Shown here: in pieces, positions 61,449 to 64,000 of the stretch
Layout: the number at the start of each line of letters is the position of its first letter
Position numbering within the stretch: the first letter of the stretch is position 1
Assembly (NCBI GenBank): GCA_017534445.1
Contig: JAFXWC010000058.1
Span: 1 to 64,000, forward strand
Length of the DNA: 64,000 nt
Direction: 5' to 3'
From: Treponema sp.
GTDB taxonomy: Bacteria > Spirochaetota > Spirochaetia > Treponematales > Treponemataceae
Notes under the pieces: generated by a model
Seen by the model: the letters and a program-made list of their open reading frames with translations, nothing else
The model's database searches: none
What the model was told of the DNA's origin: nothing
Program-made: the position numbers and the translations under genes

Positions 61449-62249
61449 ATGCTTTTTGCAGTTGACATAGGAAACACAAACATAGTTGCCGCTCTTTTTG
61501 ACGGAAAGAACTTTCGCAACCAGTGGAGAATCGCAAGCGACTCCCGCCGTACAGGGGATGAATATTCAAGCGTAATTTCCACCCTGATACGCGACGAAAA
61601 CATTCAGGCAAAGGATATAGACAAAGCCATAATAAGTTCCGTAGTGCCAGATTTATTGGGGCCTTTTGTTACGGTTAGCCAGCGCCTTACAAAGAAAAAG
61701 CCCTTCGTTCTTTCTTCTGCCCTTGCTTTTTCCGGCCAACTTCCGGTAAGGCTTCCCGAAGGTTCTACCCACGAGCTTGGAACAGACCTTTTGTGCAATG
61801 CGGTTGGTGCATGGGAACTTTTCCACGGTGCAAATATTGTCGTTGACTTTGGAACAGCACTCACCCTTACCGTTACGGACTCAAAGGGAATAATCCGCGG
61901 CATTACAATTTCTCCGGGCCTTAGGACTGCAATCCATGCCCTTGCCACAAACACCGCCCAGCTGCCTATTGTTCCACTGGAGGCTCCCTCTTCCAGCCTT
62001 GGCTCTACAACAAAGGAAGCTATTCAGGCTGGGGTTGTCCTTGGCTACAAGGGGCTTGTTGAATACCTTATTTCCCGCGTAAAGGACGACTTGTATGCTG
62101 CATCAGGGGACAGACAGGATAGCATAAGCGTTGTTGCCACCGGCGGCCTTAACAGCGTGCTAAAGCCCATAACGGATTCATTCGGTGTGGTGGACAAGGA
62201 ACTTACACTAAAAGGTCTAAGGACAATAAGCGAAATCTGCAACTCTTAA
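61449..62249 (+). CDS. coaX: Type III pantothenate kinase
   Basis: First step of coenzyme A synthesis. 266 aa, usual length. Seen: N-terminal phosphate loop DIGNTNIVAALFDG (from residue 6), ISSVVPDL, the pantothenate-side THELGTDLLCNAVGA, and DFGTALTLTV with the catalytic Asp region, then GGLNSVL. GGAGG lies 8 nt before the ATG. Last gene of the lysC-dapB-HD-GYP-coaX run. A weak TGCC/GGCA hairpin plus T tract after the stop (62266-62292) may be its terminator. Confidence 0.94.
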   Translation: MLFAVDIGNTNIVAALFDGKNFRNQWRIASDSRRTGDEYSSVISTLIRDENIQAKDIDKAIISSVVPDLLGPFVTVSQRLTKKKPFVLSSALAFSGQLPVRLPEGSTHELGTDLLCNAVGAWELFHGANIVVDFGTALTLTVTDSKGIIRGITISPGLRTAIHALATNTAQLPIVPLEAPSSSLGSTTKEAIQAGVVLGYKGLVEYLISRVKDDLYAASGDRQDSISVVATGGLNSVLKPITDSFGVVDKELTLKGLRTISEICNS

Positions 62250-62315
62250 CGGCGAATTTTGTGATTGCCAATAATAGGCATTTTATTTTTTTGTGCGTTA
62301 AGTTATTTTTCATGG

Positions 62316-62903
62316 CTATTCCTTCTTAATGTTAACCGAAAAGTCTCGCAAAGATATGCTTGCCGTATAAAAGCTTGTGTATCTTCCGTTTTTAGCAGGG
62401 GTTTTGTATAGCGAATCATAGTCCTCGTTTAAGTTGGGAAGAAGAACCCTGTACTTTATTATAAGCTCCTTTGCATCAGACGGTATGAGATATGAATTTG
62501 TATAGGGGTTCATTGTACCGTTTTCATCCTTGTTAAAAAGTATTCCTCTTCCGTCATTCCAAAGATAATACTTGCCGGCGTGCGAACTTTTTAAATATAG
62601 CGTCATGTGGCAGTCGTTTCTGTTAAAATCTTTTTGAATCTTAAGCGGGCATTCAGAGACGTTAAACGGCTCGTCTTTTACCATGTCCAGCACTTTTCCG
62701 TCTGCAATGATTTTCCCTACGTCCAAAGCCACTGTTGTGTCCGGAGAAAAGATGTAGTTTGTATCTTTATCAACGTCATAGGAAAGTTTTATCTCGCAAA
62801 ATTCCCTTGCAAGAGGTGAGCATGTCTTTTTGATAATCCCATTTTTACTGCAAGACAAAAGCAAAACGGAGACTAACACTGCATTTAAGAATAATTTTGT
62901 CAT
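62316..62903 (-). CDS. Putative lipoprotein, unknown function
   Basis: 195 aa from ATG 62903 (AAAGG upstream): MTKLFLNAVLVSVLLLSC is a lipoprotein signal with lipobox LLLSC (Cys18). Upstream Met codons at 62918 and 62951 are less likely. Mature part beta-rich, AT-rich codon use. Its C-terminal segment (IIKYRVLLP ... SFYTASISLRDF) resembles the end of the exported protein at 7614-8153, suggesting one small envelope family. Between coaX and a divergent gene. Confidence 0.6.
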   Translation of the reverse strand: MTKLFLNAVLVSVLLLSCSKNGIIKKTCSPLAREFCEIKLSYDVDKDTNYIFSPDTTVALDVGKIIADGKVLDMVKDEPFNVSECPLKIQKDFNRNDCHMTLYLKSSHAGKYYLWNDGRGILFNKDENGTMNPYTNSYLIPSDAKELIIKYRVLLPNLNEDYDSLYKTPAKNGRYTSFYTASISLRDFSVNIKKE

Positions 62904-62955
62904 ACTTGCCTTTATCATAATAAAAACCTGTATTTTAGTCCATGTGCTCAAGAGA

Positions 62956-62984
62956 TTGTCAAATTATTACATTTTTTGTATAAT
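62956..62984 (+). promoter_or_regulatory. Sigma-70 promoter of the DUF1846 gene
   Basis: -35 TTGTCA (62956-62961), 17-bp spacer, -10 TATAAT (62979-62984). Eleven bases to ATG 62996, a leader of about 5 nt with no Shine-Dalgarno. On the other strand the same bases hold TTGACA (62963-62958), a possible -35 for the divergent lipoprotein gene, though its -10 spacing is poor. Confidence 0.6.
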
Positions 62985-62995
62985 GTGATTCCGTT

Positions 62996-64000
62996 ATGAA
63001 AGACGGTTTTGACAATGACAAGTATTTAAAGATTCAATCTGAACACATCAAGGAGCGCATTGCCCAGTTTGGCAACAAGCTCTACCTCGAATTTGGCGGA
63101 AAGCTTTTTGACGACTACCATGCTTCCCGCGTACTCCCCGGGTTCAAGCCGGACAGCAAGCTACAGATGCTCCTCCAGCTGGCAGAATATGCGGAGATAG
63201 TCATAGTCATCAGCGCGGTGGACATAGAAAAGAACAAAGTGCGCGGAGACCTTGGCATTACCTACGACAAGGACGTTATCCGCCTGCGCAACGAATTCCA
63301 GAGCAGGGGACTCACCGTTGGAAGCGTGGTAATTACCCACTATTCAGGCCAGGAAGCCGCAAAGTCCTTCCGCAACAAGCTAAAGCGCATGAACATAAAG
63401 ACCTACTTCCATTATACAATTCCGGGCTATCCATCCAACGTAAAGCTAATAGACAGCGACGAGGGCTACGGAAAGAACGACTACGTGGAAACAAGCCATC
63501 CGCTCGTAGTAGTTACAGCCCCAGGCCCCGGCAGCGGAAAGATGGCCGTTTGCCTTAGCCAGCTCTACCAGGAAAACAAGCGCGGTGTAAAGGCAGGCTA
63601 TGCAAAGTTTGAAACCTTCCCCATCTGGAACCTGCCTCTCAAGCACCCGGTAAACCTTGCCTACGAAGCCGCAACAGCAGACCTCGCAGACGTTAACATG
63701 ATAGACCCCTTCCACCTGGAAGCATACGGAAAGACAACCGTAAACTACAACCGCGACATAGAGATTTTCCCCGTACTTAACGCCATTTTTGAGGGAATCT
63801 ACGGCCACAACCCCTACAAGTCCCCGACGGACATGGGTGTTAACATGGCAGGCAACTGCATCGTGGACGATGACGCATGCTGTAATGCAGCCCGCCAGGA
63901 AATAATCCGCCGCTACTACAACACGCTCAACAACCTTGTGCAGGGCAATGCCGCCGAATCGGAAGTAGACAAGATAGAGCTCCTCATGCAGCAGGCAAAA
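62996..64000 (+). CDS. DUF1846 family protein (3' end outside window)
   Basis: First 335 residues of an open frame that runs off the window. Seen: [20 protein letters not shown] at the start, a Rossmann-like opening ([20 protein letters not shown]), and a [18 protein letters not shown] phosphate-loop-like segment near residue 180. This matches the DUF1846 family, about 500 aa, conserved in Firmicutes and spirochaetes; structures show an ATP-grasp-unrelated alpha/beta fold with unclear function. The gene is real and complete at its 5' end; the missing part is only beyond the window edge. Confidence 0.85.
   Translation, partial: MKDGFDNDKYLKIQSEHIKERIAQFGNKLYLEFGGKLFDDYHASRVLPGFKPDSKLQMLLQLAEYAEIVIVISAVDIEKNKVRGDLGITYDKDVIRLRNEFQSRGLTVGSVVITHYSGQEAAKSFRNKLKRMNIKTYFHYTIPGYPSNVKLIDSDEGYGKNDYVETSHPLVVVTAPGPGSGKMAVCLSQLYQENKRGVKAGYAKFETFPIWNLPLKHPVNLAYEAATADLADVNMIDPFHLEAYGKTTVNYNRDIEIFPVLNAIFEGIYGHNPYKSPTDMGVNMAGNCIVDDDACCNAARQEIIRRYYNTLNNLVQGNAAESEVDKIELLMQQAK

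Overview
The window is chromosomal DNA of a spirochaete, almost certainly a host-associated Treponema. Evidence: spirochaete-type periplasmic flagellar genes (flbB-fliK-flgD-flgE and flgF-flgG-rod protein) behind sigma-28-like promoters; a FlgE with Lys165 and Cys178, the pair that forms the lysinoalanine hook crosslink in T. denticola; a eukaryote-like hexokinase; the gene order murG-cvpA-polIII delta'-AtoS/AtoC-like, which I recall from T. pallidum; and many exported or lipid-modified proteins of treponemal style. No phage, insertion sequence, CRISPR array or rRNA was found. One tRNA (Phe) is present.

Layout. 1-6.2 kb: a tiny bS22-like ribosomal protein, two terminators, then a tight operon dxs-cdaA-cdaR-acpS-DUF2225-truA (isoprenoid, c-di-AMP, ACP activation, tRNA modification). 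6.3-10.9 kb (minus strand): family-4 uracil-DNA glycosylase, priA and three small AT-rich envelope proteins. 11-15.8 kb: GT4 glycosyltransferase plus two Wzi-like outer-membrane barrels. 15.8-21.4 kb: thiI, two exported proteins and pcrA, with an inverted pair of intergenic repeats around the first three. 21.5-27.2 kb: hexokinase and the hook operon. 27.2-36.2 kb: a 116-bp palindrome, tRNA-Phe, an ankyrin protein, murG-cvpA-holB-NtrB/NtrC-like kinase and regulator-J-domain protein, and glgC. 36.3-44.3 kb: a periplasmic-sensing EAL phosphodiesterase, flagellar rod genes, murC-yicC-CMP-kinase-like. 44.3-55.2 kb (minus): the pbpC/alpha-2-macroglobulin pair and a beta-helix surface lipoprotein. 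55.5-64 kb: RNB-domain RNase, lysC-dapB-HD-GYP-coaX, a lipoprotein and a DUF1846 gene cut by the window edge.

Two genome-scale patterns stand out. First, at nine genes a good sigma-70 promoter (near-TTGNNN, 17-18 bp, TATAAT-like) places its -10 box only 6-11 nt before the ATG, leaving no room for a Shine-Dalgarno sequence. This predicts leaderless or nearly leaderless mRNAs (udg, GT4, pcrA, ankyrin, murC, alpha-2-macroglobulin, RNB, lysC, DUF1846), while other genes carry clear Shine-Dalgarno sites. Second, GC-rich intergenic elements with conserved ends and variable, hairpin-rich cores recur between genes (6.2, 15.8, 19.2, 22.8, 27.6, 41.2, 52.2-52.5 kb) together with large palindromes (27.25, 52.22 and 55.3 kb). 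They look like a dispersed non-coding repeat family and are the best candidate for something undescribed.

All functional calls rest on recognition of motifs and families by eye. Start codons were moved from the longest open frame where a Shine-Dalgarno site, signal peptide, promoter or overlap with a neighbour argued for it.
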